64,000 bases of DNA from assembly GCA_903859715.1 (NCBI GenBank), contig CAIONS010000060.1, positions 1 to 64,000 of the forward strand. Direction: 5' to 3'. The notes below the pieces were generated by a model. The model worked only from the letters and a program-made list of their open reading frames with translations, ran no database searches and was not told the DNA's origin. Below are positions 43,129-50,396 of the stretch, one piece after another (position 1 is the stretch's first letter; each line of letters begins with the position of its first letter). Source of the stretch: an uncultured Opitutia bacterium (GTDB lineage Bacteria; Verrucomicrobiota; Verrucomicrobiia; Opitutales; Opitutaceae). A program made the position numbers and the translations under genes.

Positions 43129-44895
43129 ATGAAACTCTGGTCGCAGTACTTTATCCCCACGTTGAAAGAAAGCCCGGCGGATGCCGAGATCGCCTCGCAC
43201 AAGCTGCTGATCCGGGCGGGACTCGTCAGGAAGCTGGGCGGCGGCCTCTATACCTACCTGCCGCTGGGGCTGCGTGTGATGCAGAAGCTGACCCAGATCT
43301 GCCGCGAGGAAATGGAGCGGGCGGGCGGGATTGAGCTGCAGATGCCGCACCTGCATCCGGCCGAGAACTGGCAGCAGGGTCCGCGCTGGGCGGCGGCCCG
43401 GGAAATCATGTTCCGCGCGGACAGCGCGGGCGAAGGCAAACGCGCGCCGCGGGAGCCGGAGTTTGTGCTCGGGCCGACGCACGAGGAAGTCATCACGCCG
43501 CTGGTAAAGGCGGAAATCACGAGTTACCGCGACCTGCCGAAGAATTTTTTCCAGATTGCGACCAAGTTCCGCAACGAGATCCGGCCGCGCTTCGGTCTGA
43601 TGCGCGCGCGCGAGTTCGTGATGATGGACGCGTATTCCTTCGACACGACGGATGACGGCGCGATCAAGAGTTACCATGCGATGAAGGGCGGCTATGAGGC
43701 GTTCTTCCGGCGCATCGGCGCGACAGCGATCGCCGTCGAGGCCGACACGGGCGTGATGGGCGGGAGTTTTTCGCACGAGTTCATGGTCCCGGCCGAGATC
43801 GGCGACGATGACGTGATCTATAATGAAGAGAGCGGCTACGCGGCCAACCGGGAGAAGGCCACGAGCGCACTCGTGCCGGCCGACCTGAAGGACGCGGCTC
43901 CGGCGGGCGAACTCGAGGAATTTGCCACGCCTGGGGTCGTGACGATTGCGGCGCTGGCGGCGGCGCCTTACTCGGTCGCGGCGGACCAGCAGTTCAAGAC
44001 CCTCGTGTATGTGGGCGACGGAAAACCTTTCCTGGTAATCCTGCGCGGCTGCGACGAACTGGAGGAAGCCAAACTCGGCTCGCTCGGCTTCACGGTTTTC
44101 CGCCCGGCGACGCCGGACGAGATCGAGCCGGTCATGGGCGCCAAGCCGGGCAGCCTAGGCGCGGTCAAAGGCACGATCAAGAACCTCGGGGCGCTGGCCG
44201 GAATCTTTGCGGATCATGCGATCCGCCTCGTGGGGAATGGCGTCACCGGTGCAAACAAGGACGGATTCCATCTGCGGAACGTCAATGTCACGCGCGATCT
44301 GGCGGTCACGCGGTTCGGCGATTTCCGCCGCGTGCGTCCGGGCGAGCCCGATCCGAAGTCAGGCCAGCCGCTGAAGGTGCGCCGGGGCATCGAAGTGGGA
44401 CACATTTTCAAGTTGGGCACCAAGTACTCGGAGAAGTTTGGCGCGACCTACACCGACGACCAGAAGCAGAATCACCTGATGGTGATGGGCTGCTATGGCA
44501 TCGGCATCAGCCGGACGCTGCAGGCGCTCATCGAGCAGTCGCACGATGCCGACGGCATTGTATGGCCGTGGACAGTGGCGCCGTTTCAGGTTCTGATCTG
44601 CGTGCTCGATCCGCAGCTGCCCGAGGCGATGGACCTCGCCCGGTCGCTCGCGGGCGCGGCTGAGCAGGCGGGAGCCGAAGTGCTCATTGATGACCGGGCC
44701 GAGCGGCCGGGCGTCAAGTTCAAGGACGCCGACCTGATCGGGGTGCCGCTGCGCCTGACGATCGGCGGCAAGGGACTCAAGGAAGGCATCATTGAACTGA
44801 AGTGGCGGACCCAGAAAGACGTCGCCAAGGTGCCGCTGACCGAGGCTGCGGCAAAACTGACGGCAGCGGTGCACGAAGCCCAAGCGAAGGCATGA
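43129..44895 (+). CDS. proS: Prolyl-tRNA synthetase (bacterial type)
   Basis: 588 residues. Class II motif 2 is FRNEIRPRFGLMRAREFVMMDAYSF and motif 3 GCYGIGISRTLQALIEQ. Between them (about residues 220-400) is the INS editing domain with KTLVYVGDGKPFLVILRG and GLA-like segments, as in E. coli ProRS, which clears mischarged Ala-tRNA. A C-terminal anticodon-binding domain follows. The start is ATG 43129; the ORF extends further but the family begins MKLWSQYF. Stop overlaps clpS by 4 bp. Confidence 0.96.
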   Translation: MKLWSQYFIPTLKESPADAEIASHKLLIRAGLVRKLGGGLYTYLPLGLRVMQKLTQICREEMERAGGIELQMPHLHPAENWQQGPRWAAAREIMFRADSAGEGKRAPREPEFVLGPTHEEVITPLVKAEITSYRDLPKNFFQIATKFRNEIRPRFGLMRAREFVMMDAYSFDTTDDGAIKSYHAMKGGYEAFFRRIGATAIAVEADTGVMGGSFSHEFMVPAEIGDDDVIYNEESGYAANREKATSALVPADLKDAAPAGELEEFATPGVVTIAALAAAPYSVAADQQFKTLVYVGDGKPFLVILRGCDELEEAKLGSLGFTVFRPATPDEIEPVMGAKPGSLGAVKGTIKNLGALAGIFADHAIRLVGNGVTGANKDGFHLRNVNVTRDLAVTRFGDFRRVRPGEPDPKSGQPLKVRRGIEVGHIFKLGTKYSEKFGATYTDDQKQNHLMVMGCYGIGISRTLQALIEQSHDADGIVWPWTVAPFQVLICVLDPQLPEAMDLARSLAGAAEQAGAEVLIDDRAERPGVKFKDADLIGVPLRLTIGGKGLKEGIIELKWRTQKDVAKVPLTEAAAKLTAAVHEAQAKA

Positions 44896-45197
44896 CGAAA
44901 GCCCAGGCCAAGACCCAGGAAACCTCCGCGCCGCAAGCCGACACGGAACTCGCGCTGCAGGGCGTGTGGCGCGTGGTCGTGTTGAACGACCCGGTGAACC
45001 TCATGTCCTATGTCGTGCTGGTGTTCAAAAAGGTGTTTGGCTTCGACGAGCAAACCGCGCGCCGGCACATGATGGAAGTGCATGAGCAGGGCCGGTCGGT
45101 GGTCTGGAGCGGGTTGCGCGAGAAGGCGGAGGCCTATGCGTTTACGTTGCAGCAATGGCATCTCACGACTGTGCTGGAGGCCGATGAAGCGCATTGA
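44892..45197 (+). CDS. clpS: ATP-dependent Clp protease adaptor ClpS
   Basis: 101 residues. The ClpS core reads RVVVLNDPVNLMSYVVLVFKKVFGFDEQTARRHMMEVHEQGRSVVWSG; the N-end binding pocket Asn/Asp residues (LNDP) are kept. It delivers N-degron proteins to ClpA. Start ATG 44892 overlaps the proS stop. The last 14 bp overlap the DUF2017-like gene. Confidence 0.93.
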   Translation: MTKAQAKTQETSAPQADTELALQGVWRVVVLNDPVNLMSYVVLVFKKVFGFDEQTARRHMMEVHEQGRSVVWSGLREKAEAYAFTLQQWHLTTVLEADEAH

Positions 45198-45645
45198 AGT
45201 CAAACTGGCGCTGCCAGTCGTCGCGCCGCTGCTCGATGTGATCAAGGGCATGGCCGACAGCCTGCGGCGGAACCTGGCGGCGCCGCTCGGGCTGACGGAC
45301 CTCGACAACGAGTTCAGCTCGGCGTGGGCGGATGAACTGGTCGCGGCGCAAAACGAGGATGTGCAGACGCTGCTGGCCCTGTTCAACGATGAGTTCTTTG
45401 CGGACGGCGTGATCGCCTTTGACGAGGACAACGCCGAGCAGATTGTCCGGGCGACGGCGGCGGTGCGGCTGAGGCTGCGGGAATATTACCTGAAACCGCT
45501 GGGCGACGAAACACTGGAGAGCGGCAACGTGGAGCTGGAGCAGCTGGACGAGCCGCTGCGGAAGGCGTTCATGTGCTACCTGTTTCTGGCGACGATCCAG
45601 GAGTTGATCATCCAGCATTTGGATTCGAGTATTCTGGAGTCGTGA
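45184..45645 (+). CDS. DUF2017-like protein paired with ClpS
   Basis: 153 residues, acidic helical: AWADELVAAQNEDVQTLLALFNDEFFADGVIAFDEDNAEQIVRATAAVRLRLREYYLKPLG. It overlaps the end of clpS by 14 bp. The DUF2017 family follows clpS in Actinobacteria, and the synteny is why I propose it; sequence similarity is only moderate by eye. Function unknown; a role in ClpS substrate handling is inferred from position. Confidence 0.6.
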   Translation: MKRIEVKLALPVVAPLLDVIKGMADSLRRNLAAPLGLTDLDNEFSSAWADELVAAQNEDVQTLLALFNDEFFADGVIAFDEDNAEQIVRATAAVRLRLREYYLKPLGDETLESGNVELEQLDEPLRKAFMCYLFLATIQELIIQHLDSSILES

Positions 45646-45655
45646 TTGCCGAGAA

Positions 45656-45694
45656 GCACGAAGGTTGAAGTTCGAAGCTCGAAGGAATTTCGAA
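45656..45694. repeat. Family D repeat (left copy beside the low-GC gene)
   Basis: Sequence like agcacgaaggttgaagttcgaa with ttcgaac at its end. It is inverted relative to the copy at 46869-46901, so the pair brackets the gene 45870-46781. The gap 45646-45869 contains this and the inverted repeat of the next feature and no gene. Confidence 0.6.
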
Positions 45695-45751
45695 CAACCG
45701 GAGATAGGCGAATTCCAAAGTCTGGCGGCATCTGAACTGAGAATGCAGGAA

Positions 45752-45869
45752 TGAGGGTCTCAGAGTGCTCGGTTCATATCGGCTCGTCGTTGCGCTAGCG
45801 GGTGCTACAATGCTTTAGTCCCTGTCGCCGGCGGGAAATAACCATAGCAGGAAGACGAAGAGACCCTCA
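45752..45869. promoter_or_regulatory. Long-range 10-bp inverted repeat in front of the 45870 gene
   Basis: TGAGGGTCTC (45752-45761) and GAGACCCTCA (45860-45869) are exact reverse complements 98 bp apart. The right arm ends directly at the start codon ATG 45870. Pairing in the 5'UTR would hide the start; there is no separate Shine-Dalgarno. Confidence 0.5.
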
Positions 45870-46781
45870 ATGAGCACCACTTATCGTAAACTGACTCAAT
45901 TTGGCGTGCTGGTGTTTGTTGCCTTGGGACTATTGGGCGCCGCCGAACTCATCTACGGCTCAAGCGATGGCGGAATAAATGTCCCAATTGATTTTTGGGG
46001 GCAAGTAGTGGACCAAACGGGTGCGCCGATCAGCGGAGTTCGCGTGGAATACAGTTACACCACCACCAGTATCGCGTTCGCCTGGGGTGTATCACGGGAC
46101 ACAAGAAAAGTAACTGTAACTGACAAGGACGGTTCGTTTTCAGCCCGGGGCCTTCGCGGCACCTGCCTGAACGTTAACTCCTTATCCAAGGATGGCTATG
46201 TCTCATCGAACCGGTTTCCCACATCGGGGATGATCTATAATTACGCGGGACATACTTCAGAGCCGAAGTTTGTTCCAAAGCAGAACCAACCGGTCGCGTT
46301 TATGTTGCTACGAAAGGAGGTGGCGGAGGCGCTCATACCCTACAACTCACGGCTGCACCTACCGGGTAATGGCATTCCCGTTCGATTTAACCTCGGGACT
46401 GGGCGTCAGGACCCCAAGGGCGAGTTGCAGTTTACACTGCATCGTGACCCTTCGGTCTACGTCTCAGGTCAATTGAAGTGGGAGGTGAAAGTCGAAGTGC
46501 TCGGCGGAGGCATCCAAGAAATGGATGAGAAGAACATCACATTCTATTTGGCCCCCATATCGGGCTATCACTCTGAAGGGGTCATCTGGACTACAAATCC
46601 TCGGGGTTCGGTTTTTATCAAAACCGCGCAAGGTCGGTATTGTCGTTTGAGGATCGAAATTTATCCTAACGACGAGGGTGACTTCGGCAGATGTTTTTTC
46701 GAGGGCTATCTAAACCCCACCGGCTCGCGGAATCTAGAATACCTTCAGGAACTCCCGCCCAACCACACGATTGGGGGATAA
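45870..46781 (+). CDS. Exported protein with a carboxypeptidase-regulatory-like Ig domain, low-GC, unknown function
   Basis: 303 residues. An N-terminal hydrophobic signal/anchor FGVLVFVALGLLGAAELIYG (residues 11-30) precedes an Ig-like domain (INVPIDFWGQVVDQTGAPISGVRVEYSYTTTS...KVTVTDKDGSFSARGLRG) as in carboxypeptidase-regulatory-like repeats. The rest is a beta-rich region without a family I know. Base composition is visibly less GC-rich than neighbours, with more A/T at third positions. Flanked by inverted family D repeats. Probably acquired. Confidence 0.65.
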   Translation: MSTTYRKLTQFGVLVFVALGLLGAAELIYGSSDGGINVPIDFWGQVVDQTGAPISGVRVEYSYTTTSIAFAWGVSRDTRKVTVTDKDGSFSARGLRGTCLNVNSLSKDGYVSSNRFPTSGMIYNYAGHTSEPKFVPKQNQPVAFMLLRKEVAEALIPYNSRLHLPGNGIPVRFNLGTGRQDPKGELQFTLHRDPSVYVSGQLKWEVKVEVLGGGIQEMDEKNITFYLAPISGYHSEGVIWTTNPRGSVFIKTAQGRYCRLRIEIYPNDEGDFGRCFFEGYLNPTGSRNLEYLQELPPNHTIGG

Positions 46782-46868
46782 TATTAGTGTTGCGATATCA
46801 GCCACGTAGTTTGGGGCCAAAAGTTGCAGCCAACTGCACGGCTCAATTTAAAATTGAAGGCCTGAGTT

Positions 46869-46901
46869 CTTTCGAGTTTCGAACTTTGACCTTCGAGCTT
46901 C
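46869..46901. repeat. Family D repeat (right copy beside the low-GC gene)
   Basis: Stretch tctttcgagtttcgaacttt followed by cttcgagcttc, an approximate inverted copy of 45656-45694. Confidence 0.55.
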
Positions 46902-46944
46902 CGCTGGACCTCCACCGGTTCCGCGATTGGCATTTGACGGGAGC

Positions 46945-47098
46945 GGTGGGCGACCTACCTTCGTACCCGACACCCTGCAGTGTTCGAGGTGCTTTCAATA
47001 ACTGCTCTTTGCCTTGAAATTATTACGGGAGCTGAACCCGCCGCGGAAGATGCTAGGCCGTAAACCGGAAAGCAGACGCTGTGGAGGAGGCGCCCACC
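46945..47098 (+). ncRNA. ssrS: Structured non-coding RNA candidate, 6S RNA-like
   Basis: The 379-bp gap 46782-47160 has no convincing ORF but folds as a rod. Perfect 8-bp end stem: GGTGGGCG (46945-46952) with CGCCCACC (47091-47098); continuing CCT-CCTTC with GGAGG-AGG; CAGTGTT (46978-46984) with GACGCTG (47075-47081); perfect TGCTTTC (46990-46996) with GAAAGCA (47068-47074). Above this is an open bubble, then a hairpin CGGG-agctgaa-CCCG (47026-47040). Closing stem, bubble, apical hairpin, the left-strand CCCTGCAGTGTTCG and length (~154 nt) fit 6S RNA, the RNA-polymerase-binding regulator. Strand is the one on which CCCTG...GTTCG lies left. No promoter or poly-T was clear. Confidence 0.55.
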
Positions 47099-47160
47099 TT
47101 AACTTAAAAAGGTCCTGAGCCTTTGGGCATACGGCACACGCGGGGCGTCACTCTTTTATC

Positions 47161-47505
47161 ATGGATCCGGTCTACTACAAAATCCTCCACGTCTTTGCGC
47201 TGCTCGTCCTGACCGCCTGGACCTTTGCGGCTTTCGCCAATCCGGCGCCTGAGACCCGCAAGCAGACGCTGATCATCACGGGCATCGCCAGCCTGCTCAT
47301 GCTCATCAGCGGGTTTGGCCTGGTGGCCAAGGTCTACGGCGGCCATTTCTTCGGCTGGATGATCGTGAAGGTCGTGTGCTGGCTGGTGTTTTCCGCGCTG
47401 GCCGGCCTGGCGTATCGCCGGCCGCAACTGCGGGGCAAGTTTGCGCTGCTCGGCTTCAGTGTGCTCCTCATCGCACTGGTGATGGTGTACATGAAGCCGT
47501 TTTAA
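47161..47505 (+). CDS. Small four-helix membrane protein
   Basis: 114 residues, four hydrophobic segments: VYYKILHVFALLVLTAWTFAAFA, TLIITGIASLLMLISGFGLVAKV, GWMIVKVVCWLVFSALAGLAY and FALLGFSVLLIALVMVYM. No family is certain; it resembles SirB2-like or other small DUF membrane proteins. It is 12 bp ahead of the DNA polymerase gene and may be co-transcribed. Confidence 0.65.
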   Translation: MDPVYYKILHVFALLVLTAWTFAAFANPAPETRKQTLIITGIASLLMLISGFGLVAKVYGGHFFGWMIVKVVCWLVFSALAGLAYRRPQLRGKFALLGFSVLLIALVMVYMKPF

Positions 47506-47517
47506 CCCGGCGGGTTC

Positions 47518-49701
47518 ATGGCTGACACGATCTGCGGACTGTGGATCGCCGAGGATGGCCAGGCGCACCTGACGATGGCGACCCCCGACGGCGGACGTGT
47601 GGAGCGGACGAAGAGCTTCCGGCCCTTTGCCTGGCTCAACGATACGCCGCCGGAGACCAACCTGCACGGATTGAAGATCGAGCGGCTGGCGGGCGAGGGT
47701 CCCTATGACCGCCTGGTGCATGCGGACGACCTGGGAACCTTCGATGCGTTTCTCAAACAGGCGAAGGAAAGGGTCGGAGTGGATGTCATCCGGCCGCTGG
47801 AGAGCCAGTTTTTGTTGCAGCACCGGCAGCGGCTGTATGGCGATCTCAGTTTCGGCCACGTGCGCCGCTGTCAGCTGGACATCGAGACCGCGTCGGAGGA
47901 CGGCAGCTTCAGCGATGCAGGCAAACCCGGGGACCGCGTGCTCGCGATCGGGCTGCGGCTCGGGGGCAAGAACCGGCTGCTCCTGCTGGAGGCGATGACC
48001 GATGCGGCGGAGAAGAAGCTGCTGGAGTCCTTCAATGCGGCGCTGCAGGAAATGGATCCGGATGTGATCGAGGGACACAATCTCTTCAAGTTCGACCTCG
48101 ATTACCTGCGTCAGCGCAGCCGGCGATTCAAGGTGCCGCCGCTGTGGGGGCGCTACGGGCAAAAGGCGACGTTCCGCAACAGCCGGGTCAAGGTGGCGGA
48201 GCGGTGGATCGATTTTCCGCGCTGCGACCTGCCGGGGCGCTCGATCGTAGACACCTACCTGCTGGTCCAGCTCTACGACATCACGACGCGGGAGCTGACG
48301 GCCTATGGCCTGAAGGACGTGGCGGTTTATTTCGGCATCACCGATGAGGACAGCGCGGACCGGACGTACATCGAGGGAAGCAAGATCCACGAGACCTTTG
48401 TGAACGACCGGGCGCGGTTTTGCGCGTACCTCGAGGATGACCTGCGCGAGACGCAGGGACTCGCGGACCAGCTGCTGCCGACCTATTTCGAACAGGCCCG
48501 GACGTTCCCGACGCTGTTGCAGGAGGCGACGCTGCGCGGGGCGACCTCGAAGATCGACCTGCTTTTCCTCGAGGAGTACTATCATGCCCGGCAGGCGTGT
48601 CCGCTGCCGCCGGAAGTGCAGCCGTTCGACGGCGGCTACACGCGGAGTTTTCAGGAAGGGGTGTTTCGCCAGGTGCTGCACTACGACGTCGCGTCGCTTT
48701 ATCCCAGTTTGCTGCTGAGCATCGCGCGCAATCCGAAGAGCGACACGCTGGGGGTGTTCATTCCTCTGCTGCGGCGTCTCCGCAATTATCGCCTGAAGTA
48801 CAAGGTGCTCGCCAAGACGGCGCCGACTGAGGACGAGCGCGCCGAGGCGCAGGCCCGGCAGGCGAGCTTCAAGATCCTGATCAACTCGTTCTACGGGTAC
48901 CTGGGTTTTTCCGGGGCGCGGTTTGGCGATGGGGAGCTGGCGGCCGAGGTCACTCGTCGCGGGCGGGAGCTGCTGCAGGCGCTGATCGCGGAGTTCGCGA
49001 AGCACGATTGCACGATCCTCGAGGCGGACACGGATGGAATCTATCTGGCGTCCCCGAAATTTTATGAGAAGCCGGACGACCTGCTGGCCCTCGTCGCACC
49101 GATCCTGCCCGAGGGCATCGAGCTGGAATACGACGGCCGGTATGAGGCGATGTTCTGCTACAAGATGAAGAACTATGCGCTCTACGACGGGAAAAAGATC
49201 ACGCTGCGCGGCAGCGCGCTGCGGTCCCGGGGCATGGAGCCGTATCTGAAAAAACTCAGCAACCAGCTCATCACGTTTCTGCTGGGCGTGTCGCCGGAGT
49301 CACCGGTGGTGCTGCTGGAGGACTACCGTCAGCGGCTGGCAGTGCGGGCGATGCCGGTGGAGGAACTGGCGAAGAGCGAGACGCTCAACCAGAATCCGGA
49401 GGCCTACGAGCGGTTCATGGCCGAGGGTGGCAAGCCGCGGCGGGCCTCGGCGGAGGCGGCGCTGCAACTGACGCCGCGCCCGCGCATGGGCGAGCGGGTC
49501 AGCTATTACATCACGGCCAAGGCGAAGGGCAAAACCAGCGACTGGCAGCGGGCGAGGGCGCTCGCGCTCCATGATGCGAGCGCGGCACCCTATGACCCGG
49601 GTTATTACACCGACAAACTCGACGACTGGCTGGAACGCTATGGCAGCTTTCTCGGCGTGAAGCCGGCGGTGAGCGACCAGGGCGAGCTGTTTGGCGGGTG
49701 A
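47518..49701 (+). CDS. polB: Family-B DNA polymerase (compact, PolB/Pol II-like)
   Basis: 727 residues. 3'-5' exonuclease motifs: Exo I DIET (121-124), Exo II EGHNLFKFDLDYL (185-197), Exo III YLEDD (304-308). Polymerase motifs: A DVASLYPSLL (390-399), B NSFYGYLG (456-463), C DTDG (504-507). The last seven residues QGELFGG fit a QxxLF beta-clamp-binding peptide, as at the tail of E. coli Pol II. Both activities look intact. At 727 residues it is close to Pol II (783) but with a reduced N-terminal domain. Likely DNA repair or damage-tolerance synthesis; role inferred. Confidence 0.88.
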   Translation: MADTICGLWIAEDGQAHLTMATPDGGRVERTKSFRPFAWLNDTPPETNLHGLKIERLAGEGPYDRLVHADDLGTFDAFLKQAKERVGVDVIRPLESQFLLQHRQRLYGDLSFGHVRRCQLDIETASEDGSFSDAGKPGDRVLAIGLRLGGKNRLLLLEAMTDAAEKKLLESFNAALQEMDPDVIEGHNLFKFDLDYLRQRSRRFKVPPLWGRYGQKATFRNSRVKVAERWIDFPRCDLPGRSIVDTYLLVQLYDITTRELTAYGLKDVAVYFGITDEDSADRTYIEGSKIHETFVNDRARFCAYLEDDLRETQGLADQLLPTYFEQARTFPTLLQEATLRGATSKIDLLFLEEYYHARQACPLPPEVQPFDGGYTRSFQEGVFRQVLHYDVASLYPSLLLSIARNPKSDTLGVFIPLLRRLRNYRLKYKVLAKTAPTEDERAEAQARQASFKILINSFYGYLGFSGARFGDGELAAEVTRRGRELLQALIAEFAKHDCTILEADTDGIYLASPKFYEKPDDLLALVAPILPEGIELEYDGRYEAMFCYKMKNYALYDGKKITLRGSALRSRGMEPYLKKLSNQLITFLLGVSPESPVVLLEDYRQRLAVRAMPVEELAKSETLNQNPEAYERFMAEGGKPRRASAEAALQLTPRPRMGERVSYYITAKAKGKTSDWQRARALALHDASAAPYDPGYYTDKLDDWLERYGSFLGVKPAVSDQGELFGG

Positions 49702-49770
49702 CGGGTGCGCGCGGTGGACTCTGCCGTGACGCCGTTCTGAATGCGGGCGCGAGATGTGCCCGCCCAGCGC

Positions 49771-50298
49771 TTACTTGCTGGTGCTGCGCTTGACCACCCA
49801 GTCGATAATGGCGGCGTCGTTGTTCTCGTGGCGCCAGACCAGGCTCAGGAACTCGGCGGCCAGGATATCGTTTGTCCGGAGGAAGCGACGATCGCCCCCG
49901 CAGCTGTACATGATGGAGGCGGGCATTTCGCCGCGCAGCTTGGCTTTGGCCTTGGGGATGATGCGGGGGAGCCACTCGATGCCCTGGACCGCGGCGGTCT
50001 TGGCCGGCAGCTTGGATTCGTCGAGGAGGGTCGTCGAAGCGCGGCCGCCCTGCACGTTCAGGAAATAATCGCGCCGCACGAGTTCGATGCCGAGGGCGTT
50101 ATCGTAGCCGGGTTCGCCACCGTTGAGCTGATCCTCGGCATAGTCGTACATATGCTGGGCGGTGATGCCGTTGGCCGCGAGGAAGGCGAGCTGAGTGGCG
50201 TCGAAATAGGTGGAGGCATCGCGCTGGCCCTTGGCATAGAGCGCAACGGCCTGATCGTAAACGGCGCGAAATTTCGCAATAAAGTCGTAGTTTTTCAT
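49771..50298 (-). CDS. DUF5069-like protein, unknown function
   Basis: 175 residues. KAKAKLRGEMPASIMYSCGGDRRFLRTNDILAAEFLSLVW with the end NDAAIIDWVVKRS fits the DUF5069 pattern as I remember it. The first half contains helical YDQAVALYAKGQRDASTYFDATQLAFLAANGITAQHMYDYAED. It lies in a single-gene unit convergent with the polymerase gene. Function unknown. Confidence 0.6.
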   Translation of the reverse strand: MKNYDFIAKFRAVYDQAVALYAKGQRDASTYFDATQLAFLAANGITAQHMYDYAEDQLNGGEPGYDNALGIELVRRDYFLNVQGGRASTTLLDESKLPAKTAAVQGIEWLPRIIPKAKAKLRGEMPASIMYSCGGDRRFLRTNDILAAEFLSLVWRHENNDAAIIDWVVKRSTSK

Positions 50299-50359
50299 GA
50301 GGGACTGAAACTATGCCAGAAGGCGTCGTCGCGCAACTTGGGGAGAGGGCGGGGTCGAG

Positions 50360-50383
50360 CCAGCCTCCTTACGTCGGCTGCTG
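50360..50383. repeat. Family A repeat, copy 4
   Basis: 24 of 25 bases of the unit beginning CCAGCCTCCTTACGTCGGCT, between rnr and the DUF5069-like gene, close to the rnr stop. Confidence 0.85.
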
Positions 50384-50396
50384 CTGGCGAAGGAGC

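Noticed and set aside
45752-45869. Integron attC site
   Set aside because: The arms do not have the GTTRRRY/RYYYAAC ends and there is no integron integrase; left as an unassigned inverted repeat.
47020-47100. Small SRP RNA (4.5S) reading of the structured gap
   Set aside because: A GGAAAGCAG string recalls the SRP RNA motif, but the conserved GGTCAGG...GGAAGG-AGCAG loop is not formed; the 6S-like fold accounts for more of the sequence.
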